DNA from: Sulfitobacter brevis | GTDB taxonomy: Bacteria > Pseudomonadota > Alphaproteobacteria > Rhodobacterales > Rhodobacteraceae | Reading direction: 5' to 3' | Assembly (NCBI RefSeq): GCF_900112755.1 | Contig: NZ_FOMW01000002.1 | Span: 248,001-312,000 of the forward strand | DNA length: 64,000 bases | In this document: one piece after another, positions 41,231-49,750 of the stretch | Position numbering within the stretch: position 1 is the stretch's first letter | Layout: each line of letters starts with the position of its first letter | The notes under the pieces: generated by a model | Database searches by the model: none | What the model saw: the letters and a program-made list of their open reading frames with translations, nothing else | Told to the model about the DNA's origin: nothing | Made by a program: the position numbers and the translations under genes

Positions 41231-42200
41231 GGTGCTCCTGTCCCTGCTGGTCCTTCTCGCGGTCATGATCGCGCTGACCCAATGGCGTGCCGGCCAGCGC
41301 GAGGCCCGTGCCATCCGTGATTTTCTGCCCGTCGGGCAGATCGTCGATGTGGATGGCACGCAGGTCCACGTGCAAATTCTGGGCCAGCCCAAAGGTGCCG
41401 CGCCCGATCTTGTCATGCTCCACGGCGCCAGCGGCAACCTGCGCGACTTTACTCTCGACCTCGCGGCGCGGCTCGCAGAAGACTACCGCGTGATTTTGAT
41501 GGACCGCCCCGGCCTTGGCTGGACGGCACGGCTGCCGCAGCATATCGGTGCGTGGAACGCGTCGTCGGAGACACCAAGCGAACAGGCAGAACTGCTCTAC
41601 CGTGCCGCGCAGCAAGTCGGCGCTGACCGCCCCATCGTGCTCGGCCATTCTTACGGCGGTGCCGTGGCGCTCGCTTGGGCGCTTGATCATCCCGCCGCAG
41701 CCTTGGTGCTGGTGGCGGCTGTGTCAGAGCCTTGGCCCGGCAGTCTGGGCTGGACCTACCGCATGACCGGATCGGCAGCAGGCGGCGCGCTCGCGATCCC
41801 GCTCGTCACGGCCTTCCTGCCCGAGCGTTTCGTCGCAGCCAGTATCGAGAGCATCTTCGCCCCACAACAGGCGCCTGACGGCTATGCCGAACACCTCGGC
41901 ACTGACCTCACCCTGCGCCGCACCTCGATGCGTGCAAATGCCCAACAGGTCAATTCGCTGCTGCCGCACATCGTGGCGATGCAACAGCGCTATGACACGC
42001 TTTCTCTACCGATTGAGCTGATCCACGGCACCGCCGATACCATCGTGCCCGCACATATCCATGCCGAAGTTTTCGCCCGCGAGGTACCTTCTGCCGTGCT
42101 GACCCTGATGCCTGACATCGGTCACATGCCGCATCTCGTCGACCCGCAAGCCACGGTTGATGCGATCCACCGCGCTGCGCAAAGGGCGGGTTTGCGTTAA
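41220..42200 (+). CDS. Alpha/beta hydrolase, membrane-anchored
   Basis: A hydrolase of up to 326 residues with an N-terminal hydrophobic segment ([15 protein letters not shown], a signal or anchor) and the alpha/beta-hydrolase core: oxyanion-loop [10 protein letters not shown], nucleophile elbow GHSYGGA, acid HGTADTIVP and final histidine DIGHMPHLV. The substrate is unknown. The start is uncertain: TTG at 41220 overlaps metA by 11 bases and GTG at 41232 follows the metA stop by one base; neither has a good ribosome-binding site, so coupling to metA translation is likely. Confidence 0.87.
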   Translation: MATKVLLSLLVLLAVMIALTQWRAGQREARAIRDFLPVGQIVDVDGTQVHVQILGQPKGAAPDLVMLHGASGNLRDFTLDLAARLAEDYRVILMDRPGLGWTARLPQHIGAWNASSETPSEQAELLYRAAQQVGADRPIVLGHSYGGAVALAWALDHPAAALVLVAAVSEPWPGSLGWTYRMTGSAAGGALAIPLVTAFLPERFVAASIESIFAPQQAPDGYAEHLGTDLTLRRTSMRANAQQVNSLLPHIVAMQQRYDTLSLPIELIHGTADTIVPAHIHAEVFAREVPSAVLTLMPDIGHMPHLVDPQATVDAIHRAAQRAGLR

Positions 42201-42247
42201 CGCAGCCAACGGCCCATATTGAACCCAACACTCATTCCGGAGGCACT

Positions 42248-43117
42248 ATGACACTGCCCTTTGACGGCGCAATCAGCGCGTTTTTCGAAAACGATGCGCC
42301 TTCTGAGTTGCGCAATGAAATTCGCCGTGCCGAAAAGGACGATGTCCTCGGCAATAGCTATCCCCATTCCGAACGGCTGGCCCGCAAGGTCTATGAGAAA
42401 GACTACGAAAAGCTGCAGATCGAATTGGTGAAACTGCAGGCTTGGGTGCGCGACAGCGGCACCCGTATCGCGATGGTCTTTGAGGGCCGCGACGCCGCGG
42501 GCAAAGGCGGCACCATCGGGCGGATGCGCGACAATCTAAATCCGCGTTCAGCCCATATCGTCGCCTTGCCCAAACCCACTGAAACCGAAGCGGGCCAATG
42601 GTATTTTCAACGCTATATCAAGCACCTGCCCACCGCAGGCGAAATGGTGTTCTATGACCGCTCGTGGTACAATCGCGGCGTGGTCGAACCCGTCTTTGGC
42701 TTTTGCACCGACGAGCAGCGCGCGCATTTCTTCCAACAGGTGAACCCCTTTGAGGCGATGTTGGTCGAAGACGGCATCCACCTGTTTAAATTCTGGCTCA
42801 ACGTCGGGCGCGCTGAACAACTGCGCCGGATGCTGGCCCGCGAAAGCGACCCGCTTAAACAGTGGAAGCTCAGCATGATCGACGTCAAAGGCCTTGGCAA
42901 ATGGGACGCATACTCCGCCGCGATCCGCGACACCCTGACCCGCAGCCACACCGACGCCGCCCCTTGGACGGTGATCCGTTCGGACGACAAACGCCGCGCC
43001 CGCCTCAATGCCATCCGCGTGGTGCTCAGCGCGTTCGATTATCCGCAAAAAGACCGTAAGGCGATTGGCACAGTTGACCTTGAAATCGTCGGCACACCGG
43101 ACATCTGGGATGCCTAA
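42248..43117 (+). CDS. ppk2: Polyphosphate kinase 2 (class I PPK2)
   Basis: Transfers phosphate between polyphosphate and nucleoside diphosphates. The 289-residue single-domain protein has Walker A EGRDAAGKGGTIGRM, the lid and Walker B region MVFYDRSWYNRGVVEPVFGF and the C-terminal WDAYSAAIRDTL block. Single-domain PPK2 proteins of this type phosphorylate ADP or GDP. The stop overlaps the start of a TetR regulator by eight bases, suggesting that the regulator is co-expressed. Confidence 0.95.
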   Translation: MTLPFDGAISAFFENDAPSELRNEIRRAEKDDVLGNSYPHSERLARKVYEKDYEKLQIELVKLQAWVRDSGTRIAMVFEGRDAAGKGGTIGRMRDNLNPRSAHIVALPKPTETEAGQWYFQRYIKHLPTAGEMVFYDRSWYNRGVVEPVFGFCTDEQRAHFFQQVNPFEAMLVEDGIHLFKFWLNVGRAEQLRRMLARESDPLKQWKLSMIDVKGLGKWDAYSAAIRDTLTRSHTDAAPWTVIRSDDKRRARLNAIRVVLSAFDYPQKDRKAIGTVDLEIVGTPDIWDA

Positions 43118-43727
43118 ACGCGGCTATCATCACGGCAATCTACGCACGGCCCTGACCAATGCAGCGTTGCAATTGATCGAATTGCGCGGCCCGACGGGCT
43201 TCACCCTCTCCGAGGCTGCCAAACAGGCTGGCGTCACCCCTGCAGCGGTCTATCGCCACTTTGAGGGGCGCGAAGACCTGATCGCCGAAGCCGCCATGCA
43301 AGGTTATGAAATATTCGGCGAACGTATGGAGGCCGCCTACCAGTCCGGCCAGCCTTCGGCGCTGAAGGCTTTTGAAGCGACGGGCCGCGCCTATCTTGCC
43401 TTTGCCCGCGAATTTCCCGGCCACTACATTGCGATGTTTGAATCCGGTATTTCAGTCAATCGCAGCCCGGAACTTGCCAGCCTTGCGAACCGCGCCAACG
43501 GCGTACTTGAAAAAGCCGCCGCCGACCTCAGCCAACACATCCCTGCCGAAAAACGCCCGCCCGCCGCGATGTTTTCTGCCCATATCTGGGCGATGAGCCA
43601 CGGCGTGGTCGAGCTTTTCGCGCGTAACTCCCCGGGACGGGCCTCGCCGTTTCCAGCAGACGAACTGCTGGAAAGCGGCATCGGCATCTATCTGCGTGGC
43701 CTTGGTCTGATCGGCCCCGACGACTAG
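43110..43727 (+). CDS. TetR-family transcription regulator
   Basis: A 205-residue regulator. The N-terminal TetR helix-turn-helix reads GFTLSEAAKQAGVTPAAVYRHFEGREDLIAEAAMQGYE, residues 30-67, followed by a helical ligand-binding domain. The C-terminal part resembles the WHG (TetR_C_33-like) subgroup that responds to hydrophobic compounds. The ATG at 43110 overlaps the ppk2 stop; a longer upstream frame belongs to ppk2 sequence. It is convergent with the flavin oxidoreductase gene, one base apart. Confidence 0.9.
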   Translation: MPKRGYHHGNLRTALTNAALQLIELRGPTGFTLSEAAKQAGVTPAAVYRHFEGREDLIAEAAMQGYEIFGERMEAAYQSGQPSALKAFEATGRAYLAFAREFPGHYIAMFESGISVNRSPELASLANRANGVLEKAAADLSQHIPAEKRPPAAMFSAHIWAMSHGVVELFARNSPGRASPFPADELLESGIGIYLRGLGLIGPDD

Positions 43728-43728
43728 A

Positions 43729-44718
43729 TCACGCGGCTTGCGCCAAATCCCCCATGATCCCCGCCGCAATCTCGAACGACCGAAGCCGCGCGGCGTGATC
43801 ATGGATTTGCCCTGTCAGGATCATCTCGTCCGGCTGATACCGCGTGATCATCTCTTGCAACTGCGCCCGCACCGTAGCGGCAGAGCCCACAGCCGAGACC
43901 CGCAACGCCTGATCGACGCCCCTCCGCACAGCTTGCCCGATCTCCGCGTCGATATCCTTTACAGGTCGCGGCAACTTGCCCCGCTGTCCGGTCCGCATCC
44001 GCGCAAAAGCCTGTTGCATCGAGGTCCGCAAATAAGCCCCCTCCGCATCGCTCTCTGCCGCAAAAACATTGGCCGCCAACATGAAATGCGGCTTTTTCCA
44101 TTGCGCCGAGGGTCGGAAGTCACGCCGGTAAATCGCAATCGCATCTTCCAATGCGTCAGGGGCGAAATGCGAAGCAAAGGCATAGGGCAATCCGAACTGC
44201 GCAGCCAATTGCGCCCCGAACAGCGACGATCCGAGAATCCAGACCGGCACCTGCGTCCCTTCACCCGGCAAAGCCCGCACCTGTGCTTGTGGCTTGGCTT
44301 CACCCAGATAGCCAATCAACTCGGCCACATCTTCGGGAAAACGATCACCCCCCGCACGCCGCAACGCGTGATACACCGCCCCGTCGCCACCCGGCGCACG
44401 CCCCAGCCCCAGATCAATCCGGTCGCCATGAATCGTCGCCAGCGTGCCAAACTGCTCGGCTATCGCCAATGGCGCATGGTTGGGCAACATCACCCCGCCT
44501 GCACCAACCCGAATAGTTTTCGTATGATCCGCCACATGCCCGATCAACACCGAGGTCGCCGCCGAGGCGATCCCCGGCATGTTGTGATGCTCGGCCATCC
44601 AGTACCGATGATAGCCCAGCTTTTCCGCATGCTGCGCCAGTTCAACAGTATTGGAAATTGCCGTCGCCGCATCAGCGCCCTCAGGCACTGGCGCCAGATC
44701 AAGTACAGAAAATTTCAC
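43729..44718 (-). CDS. LLM-class flavin-dependent oxidoreductase (luciferase-like)
   Basis: A 329-residue TIM-barrel monooxygenase of the MsnO8/YhbW type using FMNH2. Motifs: [11 protein letters not shown] at the N-terminus, [50 protein letters not shown] and [13 protein letters not shown]. The start is a GTG at 44718 with AAGGAG nine bases upstream; an upstream in-frame extension runs through the hairpin element and is not used. The substrate is unknown. Confidence 0.88.
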   Translation of the reverse strand: MKFSVLDLAPVPEGADAATAISNTVELAQHAEKLGYHRYWMAEHHNMPGIASAATSVLIGHVADHTKTIRVGAGGVMLPNHAPLAIAEQFGTLATIHGDRIDLGLGRAPGGDGAVYHALRRAGGDRFPEDVAELIGYLGEAKPQAQVRALPGEGTQVPVWILGSSLFGAQLAAQFGLPYAFASHFAPDALEDAIAIYRRDFRPSAQWKKPHFMLAANVFAAESDAEGAYLRTSMQQAFARMRTGQRGKLPRPVKDIDAEIGQAVRRGVDQALRVSAVGSAATVRAQLQEMITRYQPDEMILTGQIHDHAARLRSFEIAAGIMGDLAQAA

Positions 44719-44781
44719 GAGATATTTCTCCTTCGTTGCACCCCATATAGGCACCCGCCCCGCAACAAGAACACCTTGCCG

Positions 44782-44844
44782 CTCTTTTTGACCGAAAATA
44801 TCATAGAGGGGGGCCGGGGAGGCAAAGCCACCCCGGCCCCCCTC
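44782..44844 (-). repeat. Composite intergenic hairpin element, copy C
   Basis: On the minus strand a 14-base-pair GC stem (GAGGGGGGCCGGGG arm) with a GGC/GCC tip is followed by TATGATATTTTCGGTCAAAAAGAG. It lies between the rpsI terminator and the flavin oxidoreductase start, in the leader of the latter. Confidence 0.8.
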
Positions 44845-44862
44845 ACAAAACCCGTACAAACG

Positions 44863-44891
44863 AAAAAGGCCGCCCCGAGGGACGGCCTTTT
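44863..44891 (-). terminator. Rho-independent terminator of rplM-rpsI
   Basis: On the minus strand the stem AAAAGGCCGTCCC pairs with GGGGCGGCCTTTT (tiny loop) and a T run follows, 22 bases after the rpsI stop. Confidence 0.9.
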
Positions 44892-44912
44892 CCAATTCTG
44901 ATAAAGCAGAGA

Positions 44913-45419
44913 TTAACGCTTGGAGAACTGGAAGCTCTTACGCGCTTTGGCCTTACCGTATTTCTTACGTTCCACAACGCGGCTGTCGCGTGTGAGGAAG
45001 CCTGCGGCTTTCAACGCGCCACGCAGCGAGGGATCATAAAGCTGCAGCGCCTTGGAGACACCGTGCTTTACCGCACCGGCCTGACCAGACAGACCGCCAC
45101 CCTTAACGGTCGCCACAACGTCGAACTGGTCAACGGTGTTGGTGATCCCGAACGGCTGGGCCAGGATCATCTGCAAAACAGGGCGCGCAAAATATTCGTT
45201 CTGCGGCTTGCCGTTTACAGTTACCTTGCCGGAACCTGGCTTGATCCAGACGCGGGCGACCGCATCTTTACGCTTGCCGGTCGCATAGGCGCGGCCCAAA
45301 GAGTCGCGCACAGGCTCGCGCGGGGTCATGTCAACTTCGGTGCCCTGAACGGCGCCGATGTTTTCAGTCACGGCCGCTTCGAGACCTTCGAGTGTTTTGA
45401 TTTCTTCAGCCATGCTCAT
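44913..45419 (-). CDS. rpsI: Ribosomal protein S9 (uS9)
   Basis: Small-subunit ribosomal protein, 168 residues: an alphaproteobacterial N-terminal extension of about 40 residues, then the S9 core with [23 protein letters not shown] and the positively charged C-terminal tail [17 protein letters not shown] whose last residues contact P-site tRNA. The start at 45419 overlaps the rplM stop (ATGA); a second ATG at 45413 is possible. Confidence 0.98.
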   Translation of the reverse strand: MSMAEEIKTLEGLEAAVTENIGAVQGTEVDMTPREPVRDSLGRAYATGKRKDAVARVWIKPGSGKVTVNGKPQNEYFARPVLQMILAQPFGITNTVDQFDVVATVKGGGLSGQAGAVKHGVSKALQLYDPSLRGALKAAGFLTRDSRVVERKKYGKAKARKSFQFSKR

Positions 45420-45877
45420 GCACTCCGCGTGTTTTTAGAGTTCATGGACTTCACATCCAGAACTTCGGGGCTCTGGGCCTCGTGTGGGTGTTCGCCACCT
45501 GCATAGACTCGCAGGTTTGTCATGATCTGGCGGCTCAGACGGTTGCCGGGCAGCATGCGCTTGACGGCCTGTGTCACGATACGCTCGGGGTGTGCACCCT
45601 CAAGGATCTGCGCTTTGGTGCGCGATTTGATCCCGCCGGGGTGGCCGGTGTGCCAGTAGAAGTGCTCTTCGCGCTTCTTGCCGGTCATCTGGACCTTCTC
45701 AGCATTGATAATGATGACATTGTCACCACAATCCATGTGAGGAGTGAACGACGGCTTGTGCTTGCCGCGCAGGCGCATGGCAACGATCGAAGCAAGACGG
45801 CCCAGCACCACGCCTTCGGCGTCGATGATGATCCATTTCTTGTCGATGTCTGCCGGTGTAGCAGTAAAGGTTTTCAT
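45416..45877 (-). CDS. rplM: Ribosomal protein L13 (uL13)
   Basis: Large-subunit protein, 153 residues, with the L13 signatures [18 protein letters not shown] and [18 protein letters not shown] and [17 protein letters not shown]. It is the first gene of the rplM-rpsI operon. A promoter matching the sigma-70 consensus lies 60-90 bases upstream. Confidence 0.98.
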   Translation of the reverse strand: MKTFTATPADIDKKWIIIDAEGVVLGRLASIVAMRLRGKHKPSFTPHMDCGDNVIIINAEKVQMTGKKREEHFYWHTGHPGGIKSRTKAQILEGAHPERIVTQAVKRMLPGNRLSRQIMTNLRVYAGGEHPHEAQSPEVLDVKSMNSKNTRSA

Positions 45878-45940
45878 CGGTGTGTCCTGTGTATGTTAGC
45901 GGGCGCAAGGCAAAACCCTACGCCGTCAGGGGATGGCCGG

Positions 45941-45968
45941 GGTATAAAGCAGCCCCGCGCACCGTCAA
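45941..45968 (-). promoter_or_regulatory. Probable sigma-70 promoter of rplM-rpsI
   Basis: On the minus strand TTGACG and TATACC are separated by 16 bases, with the -10 box about 64 bases before the rplM start. Upstream of it the DNA is strongly AT-rich (about 45970-46035), like an UP element, as expected for a ribosomal operon. Confidence 0.6.
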
Positions 45969-46016
45969 GAGCGTTAAATCACATAAATTTCAGCAATATC
46001 AGATACTTACAAATAA

Positions 46017-46030
46017 GGTATTATAATACC
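46017..46030. other. 14-base perfect palindrome upstream of rplM
   Basis: GGTATTATAATACC is a perfect palindrome in the AT-rich stretch between the MocR gene end and the rplM promoter, centred about 55 bases upstream of the -35 box. It could be a regulator site or part of the transcription boundary; I cannot tell which. Confidence 0.4.
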
Positions 46031-46055
46031 CCAAAATTGCCCTCGATCTGCTGCC

Positions 46056-47462
46056 TCAAACTCCGATTTGCTCGGGCGGATTGTCGAGCAGCCTGCGCAA
46101 ACGTCCGATGGCGGCACTAAAGCTGTCGATCCCTACGCCTGCATTGATGGCCATACGTACCGCATGCGGGGTGCGGGCGTCGCGGGGTGAAAATTCCTCC
46201 GCGGGGCGCACCGGCACATCTGCCGCCTCCGCGGCCTGACAGAACGCACTGGCCCGCCAGCCTTGCGGCAATGTCAGCCACAAGAACGGCACATCGGGCG
46301 AATAGCGCATGTCATGACCGCGCAAAATGCCGGCGGCCACCTCAATATAGCGCGCATAGGTCTCGCGGGCCGCATTGGTCAGCCCTTCAAGGCGCGGGTC
46401 CGCCAGCAGCAACGCTGCGAGATCAATCATCGGAGTCGGCAGGCCAAACATGCCATGCTCCTTGGCGCGGCGCAGCAGCCCCACCTTACCGGGGGGCGCC
46501 ACCGCAAACCCCAATCGCAGCGCTGGCGTCAGCGTCTTGGCGATCGACGAAATATACCATCCCAGATCAGGCGCCAGTAAACGATAGCTTGCCTCGCGCG
46601 CCACCCCCATCCGGTAGCAGTCATCCTCCAGAATCTGGATGCCGTTGGCGCGGGCGACTTCGACCAGCTCCATCCGCCGCGACAGCGGCGTTTTCACTAC
46701 GGTCGGGTTATGCACCTCGGGCGAGGTGCATAGGATTTGCGCATCACAGCCCCGCGCGGCCCGCGCCAGCGCTTCGGGGATAATGCCATGCGCGTCCATC
46801 TCGACAGGGACGACATCAGCCCGCATCAACTCCGCCGCACGGCGAAACCCCGGATAGGCCAGCTCTTCCACTAACACGGTCGGGCGGCGTCCGGTCAGCA
46901 CGGCCTGAAGCACCAGCAATATCGCATGCTGCCCGCCGCCGGTAAGAACGACGTCATCGGCATCGATCTGCCCCAAGGGGCAATCCGCCATCCATCCCAA
47001 AGCCGCGCGACGCGCCGCTGCTGCCGCTGGACGTGACGGATAATGCATAACACCCGAGGCTGGCTCCTGCGCGACCTTGCCCAACAATTCGCGGATCAAA
47101 CCCGCCTGCCCGACCTCCGGCAGAACGGGCGAGAACAAGTTAACGCGAAAGCTCTCCCGCGGGCTGTTGTGTGGCACTGTGTTAAGCTCAAGCGGCACAT
47201 AGGGCTCGTCCGGCTCCGGCGCTGACACAAATGTTCCGCGCCCGACGCCGGCGGTCAGCGCGCCTTCATCCGTCAAAACAGTATAGGCCCGCGCGACCGT
47301 GCCGGGGGTAATACCCAATTTCCACGCCAGTTCGCGCACCGGCGGCAGGCGCGCGCCTTGCGCCAACAATCCCTGTGCGATGGCCGCACGAATGTCCTGC
47401 GCAACCGCGCGATATTTCGGCCCCGCCGCCTCGGCGAGTTTCGGCTCCCAAATTGTATCCAT
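46056..47462 (-). CDS. MocR/GntR-type regulator with aminotransferase domain
   Basis: A 468-residue PLP-dependent transcription regulator. The N-terminal winged helix (residues 15-80; KYRAVAQDIRAAIAQG, RLPPVRELAWKLGITPGTVARAY) is GntR-like. The C-terminal fold-type I aminotransferase domain has the PLP lysine in SSIAKTLTPALRLGF and the aspartate in EDDCYRMG. Members (PdxR, GabR, TauR) control a divergent gene and themselves. Here the divergent gene is a DUF1127 protein, not a PLP or amino-acid enzyme. The ATG at 47462 is inside an operator-like inverted repeat. Confidence 0.9.
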   Translation of the reverse strand: MDTIWEPKLAEAAGPKYRAVAQDIRAAIAQGLLAQGARLPPVRELAWKLGITPGTVARAYTVLTDEGALTAGVGRGTFVSAPEPDEPYVPLELNTVPHNSPRESFRVNLFSPVLPEVGQAGLIRELLGKVAQEPASGVMHYPSRPAAAAARRAALGWMADCPLGQIDADDVVLTGGGQHAILLVLQAVLTGRRPTVLVEELAYPGFRRAAELMRADVVPVEMDAHGIIPEALARAARGCDAQILCTSPEVHNPTVVKTPLSRRMELVEVARANGIQILEDDCYRMGVAREASYRLLAPDLGWYISSIAKTLTPALRLGFAVAPPGKVGLLRRAKEHGMFGLPTPMIDLAALLLADPRLEGLTNAARETYARYIEVAAGILRGHDMRYSPDVPFLWLTLPQGWRASAFCQAAEAADVPVRPAEEFSPRDARTPHAVRMAINAGVGIDSFSAAIGRLRRLLDNPPEQIGV

Positions 47463-47468
47463 TACAAT
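47452..47468. promoter_or_regulatory. Inverted repeat over the MocR start codon
   Basis: ATTGTA-N5-TACAAT is a perfect inverted repeat spanning the MocR start codon. Related ATTGTATC and ATTGTGTC motifs occur twice more in the divergent region, so it is a candidate autoregulatory operator. Confidence 0.45.
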
Positions 47469-47494
47469 GTTTCTCTGGTTTCCATGTAAACTAT

Positions 47495-47541
47495 ATTGTA
47501 TCAATTTCTTGTAGCAATCCTGCTCATTGTGTCAATACAAT
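47495..47541. promoter_or_regulatory. Repeated ATTGTATC-type motifs between MocR and DUF1127 genes
   Basis: ATTGTATCAAT (47495-47505) and ATTGTGTCAATACAAT (47526-47541, an imperfect palindrome with arms ATTGT and ACAAT) repeat the half-site found at 47452. The spacing between the motif starts is 43 and 31 bases. The second site sits 22 bases before the DUF1127 start codon and could block or place its promoter. Confidence 0.5.
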
Positions 47542-47562
47542 ATTAGGACAAGGAGTTTTTCC

Positions 47563-47793
47563 ATGACACAGGTGATGACCAATACCCCCGATGCATTTGG
47601 TGTGCTGAACCAGCGCGGCCTGCCCGTGCTTGCAGTTCTGGCGCTCAAATTTGCGGTCTGCCTGACGACATGGACAACCCGCCGCCGCACCCGCCTTGCG
47701 CTGCAACAACTAGACGCCTGGCAACTCGCGGATGTGGGCCTCACACCGGATTTGGCCTCGCAAGAAGCCACCCGCGTGTTCTGGAGAGCGTAG
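47563..47793 (+). CDS. DUF1127 family small protein
   Basis: A 76-residue protein. The C-terminal half carries the DUF1127 (YjiS-like) motif TRRRTRLALQQLDAWQLADVGLTPDLASQEATR. A central hydrophobic stretch (GLPVLAVLALKFAVCLTTW) may be a membrane segment or packing helix. AAGGAG eight bases before the ATG at 47563 fixes the start. DUF1127 proteins are RNA-binding or stress-linked small proteins; in Rhodobacter, CcaF1 is one. A strong terminator follows, so it is its own transcript, divergent from a MocR regulator. Confidence 0.87.
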   Translation: MTQVMTNTPDAFGVLNQRGLPVLAVLALKFAVCLTTWTTRRRTRLALQQLDAWQLADVGLTPDLASQEATRVFWRA

Positions 47794-47824
47794 CATCCCT
47801 GTGGCGCTTTACAGACCTCTTCAC

Positions 47825-47851
47825 TGGGCCGGGATTTCCCGGCCCATTTTT
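47825..47851 (+). terminator. Rho-independent terminator of the DUF1127 gene
   Basis: A perfect 9-base-pair stem (TGGGCCGGG and CCCGGCCCA, loop ATTT) is followed by T5, 31 bases after the stop. The minus strand has no T run after the stem, so it acts on the plus strand only. Confidence 0.9.
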
Positions 47852-47877
47852 CGTCAGCCCATAATTTTCCGGCTGGC

Positions 47878-48309
47878 CTAAACGGCCATCTGTTTTGGCG
47901 GGATGGCGTAGGTCAGGCTGGCCCGCGCCACGGGCAGATCCGAGCCTTCGGAATGTATCAATACATCCGTTACCGATAGCGTCCGCCCGAGCTTTAACAG
48001 CCGCGCCGTCGCAACCAGCGGCACATCAGCCAAGGGCTTGCGCATAAAATCAATCGAGCAATTCGTCGTCACGGCCAGAGCTTGCGGCCCGATCTGGCTG
48101 AGCGTTGCGAGGTAGGCCGCCACATCGGCCAACGCAAACATTGACGGGCCAGACACTGTGCCACCGGGGCGCAAATGCTTGTCGGCGGTCAACAACCGCA
48201 TGGTAATGCCGCTCTCACCCACATGATCCACGGCAAAGTCATCCGCCACCTGCTGAAACACTTCGCGCATGAAATCTGTCAGTGCCTGCGCATCCATTAC
48301 CACGGCCAT
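47878..48309 (-). CDS. PaaI-family hotdog thioesterase
   Basis: A 143-residue hotdog-fold protein. The characteristic part is GGTVSGPSMFALADVAAYLATLS, in which the helix carries the catalytic Asp of the PaaI family, followed by ALAVTTNCSIDFMRKPLADVPLVATARLLKLGRTLSV. It hydrolyses acyl-CoA thioesters; the acyl group is unknown. The ATG at 48309 has GGGAG seven bases upstream; a longer frame further up lacks similarity. It is divergent from a crotonase-fold gene across 59 bases, a hint of shared acyl-CoA function. Confidence 0.88.
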   Translation of the reverse strand: MAVVMDAQALTDFMREVFQQVADDFAVDHVGESGITMRLLTADKHLRPGGTVSGPSMFALADVAAYLATLSQIGPQALAVTTNCSIDFMRKPLADVPLVATARLLKLGRTLSVTDVLIHSEGSDLPVARASLTYAIPPKQMAV

Positions 48310-48368
48310 ACTTGTTCTCCCTGTTCGGTCCGGCCTAGACTTGTCCCGGTTCTGGCGGGAGGTGCAAG

Positions 48369-49154
48369 ATGGCAATTCTGGATATCGAGACGCGCGGCGC
48401 GGTTGCCCATCTCACGATGAACGCGCCCGAGCGGCTGAATGCGATCAGCGACGAGATGCTGGAGGCGCTGCAAACCACCCTCGACAGGCTCGCAGACGAC
48501 CCCAACATTCGGGTGATCATTCTCGCGGGCACGGGCAAGGCATTTTGTGCTGGCCACGATCTGCGCCAAATGACGGCGATGCGCCAAGCCAGCGATGGCG
48601 GGGCAGCGGCGTTCAAAGACTTGTTCGAGCGTTGTGCCCGTGTGATGGCGCGCATCCGGTCGATGCCGCAACCGGTGATCGCGCAGGTACACGGCATTGC
48701 CACCGCGGCCGGATGCCAATTGGTCGCGACTTGTGATCTGGCCGTTGCCGCCGAAGACACCCGATTTGGCGTGAACGGTGTGAATATTGGCCTGTTCTGC
48801 TCAACACCGATGGTGGCGCTGAGCCGTAATATCCCGCGCAAACAGGCGTTTGAGATGCTCACCACCGGTGACTTCATCTCCGCCAACCGCGCGCAGGATT
48901 TGGGGCTGGTCAACCGCGTGGTGCCGCACTCCAAGCTTTCCGCCACCACCCAAGCACTTGCGACGCAGATCGCAGCCAAGCTTGGGGTCGCCGTCAAGAT
49001 CGGCAAACGCGCCTTTTACCAGCAACTCGAAATGCCGATCGACGCCGCCTATGATTTCACCGGTCAGGCCATGGTCGAAAACATGCTGCACAGCGATACC
49101 ACCGAAGGCATCGAGGCATTTCTGGAAAAGCGTGACCCCAACTGGATACAGTAA
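48369..49154 (+). CDS. Crotonase-fold protein (enoyl-CoA hydratase-like) lacking both catalytic glutamates
   Basis: A 261-residue crotonase superfamily member with CoA-binding and oxyanion-hole motifs (GKAFCAGHDL near residue 57 and ATAAGCQLVATCDLAVA near 111). Comparison with rat enoyl-CoA hydratase shows the catalytic Glu144 position as Q117 and the Glu164 position as G137. It therefore resembles the ECHDC3-type subgroup and should not be assumed to hydrate enoyl-CoA. It is divergent from a thioesterase gene. Confidence 0.9.
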   Translation: MAILDIETRGAVAHLTMNAPERLNAISDEMLEALQTTLDRLADDPNIRVIILAGTGKAFCAGHDLRQMTAMRQASDGGAAAFKDLFERCARVMARIRSMPQPVIAQVHGIATAAGCQLVATCDLAVAAEDTRFGVNGVNIGLFCSTPMVALSRNIPRKQAFEMLTTGDFISANRAQDLGLVNRVVPHSKLSATTQALATQIAAKLGVAVKIGKRAFYQQLEMPIDAAYDFTGQAMVENMLHSDTTEGIEAFLEKRDPNWIQ

Positions 49155-49750
49155 CGCCAGCTTCACAACCCTCCCGACGAAGGTACTAACGGACTCCCGC
49201 TTGCTGGCACGGTCTATGCGATTCGGCTCCAATTAATTGCCACGCGTGCAACGTAACGCCCCCTCCTGAGATTTACCGCATATTCTGGCGGCCTTGGGCA
49301 CATTGGCCCGCATCAAAGACAGGTTGGCCCGGTTTAAAAGACGAGCAATCGTGGTCTGAAGGTGCCGCAAACTGTGCGCATAGGCCTTTGTGTTGACCCG
49401 ATCATCCGCCGCCCCCGATCCAATTCGCCCTTAAAACAAAGGGGATACGCGCGATTGGCAGCGATTCTGCGCATTGTTTCCCAGTACTTCACGCATTGTT
49501 GACGCAATACTTCTGGCAAATCTGGCTCAATTGGGGCATCTTTACGGCAAGGGCATACAAAGCCTTGATGATTTTGGGTCGCCGAACGCGAAGGTCCCTC
49601 CAGGTCAGCCTCTCACTGACCGACCGTTTCCGCAACGGCGACCCCAAAACCACTCCCGCATCTCAAAGACATCCCCTTTCATGGGCCACCGCGTGCCTGC
49701 GCTTGCGCGTTCCTGTTGCGCTGGCCCACGCCCTGCCCTACATCGCAGCC
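49155..49750. other. 596-base region with no recognised gene, upstream of trmFO
   Basis: I see no convincing coding region on either strand. The trmFO frame stays open for about 85 codons upstream of its start, but that extension matches nothing and begins in the low-complexity part. I found no tRNA, tmRNA or RNase P signature. The distinct feature is the stem at 49572-49649 (described separately). Possible small RNA or a decayed gene cannot be excluded. Confidence 0.5.
49572..49649 (+). other. Extended hairpin in the trmFO leader
   Basis: A 13-base-pair basal stem (TTTTGGGTCGCCG with CGGCGACCCCAAAA, one bulged C) encloses GGTC/GACC and GGTCAG/CTGACC helices, with a CCTCCA side bulge and a CCTCTCA tip. 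The whole forms one ~78-nt extended hairpin, 101 bases before the trmFO start. There is no T run, so it is not a terminator. It could be a cis-regulatory leader, a small RNA or a miniature repeat. Confidence 0.5.

Noticed and set aside
49155..49260. tRNA-like 3' end (a GATTCGGCTCC stretch)
   Set aside because: No T-arm GTTCRANTC, no anticodon arm and no acceptor stem can be formed around it.
49560..49590. Resemblance to the start of tmRNA (GATGATTTTGG)
   Set aside because: No tag reading frame or tRNA-like ends follow, and the match is only a few bases.
49496..49750. In-frame 85-codon extension of trmFO
   Set aside because: The family start is MTDTLHI at 49751; the extension has no similarity, covers the hairpin and would be unique.
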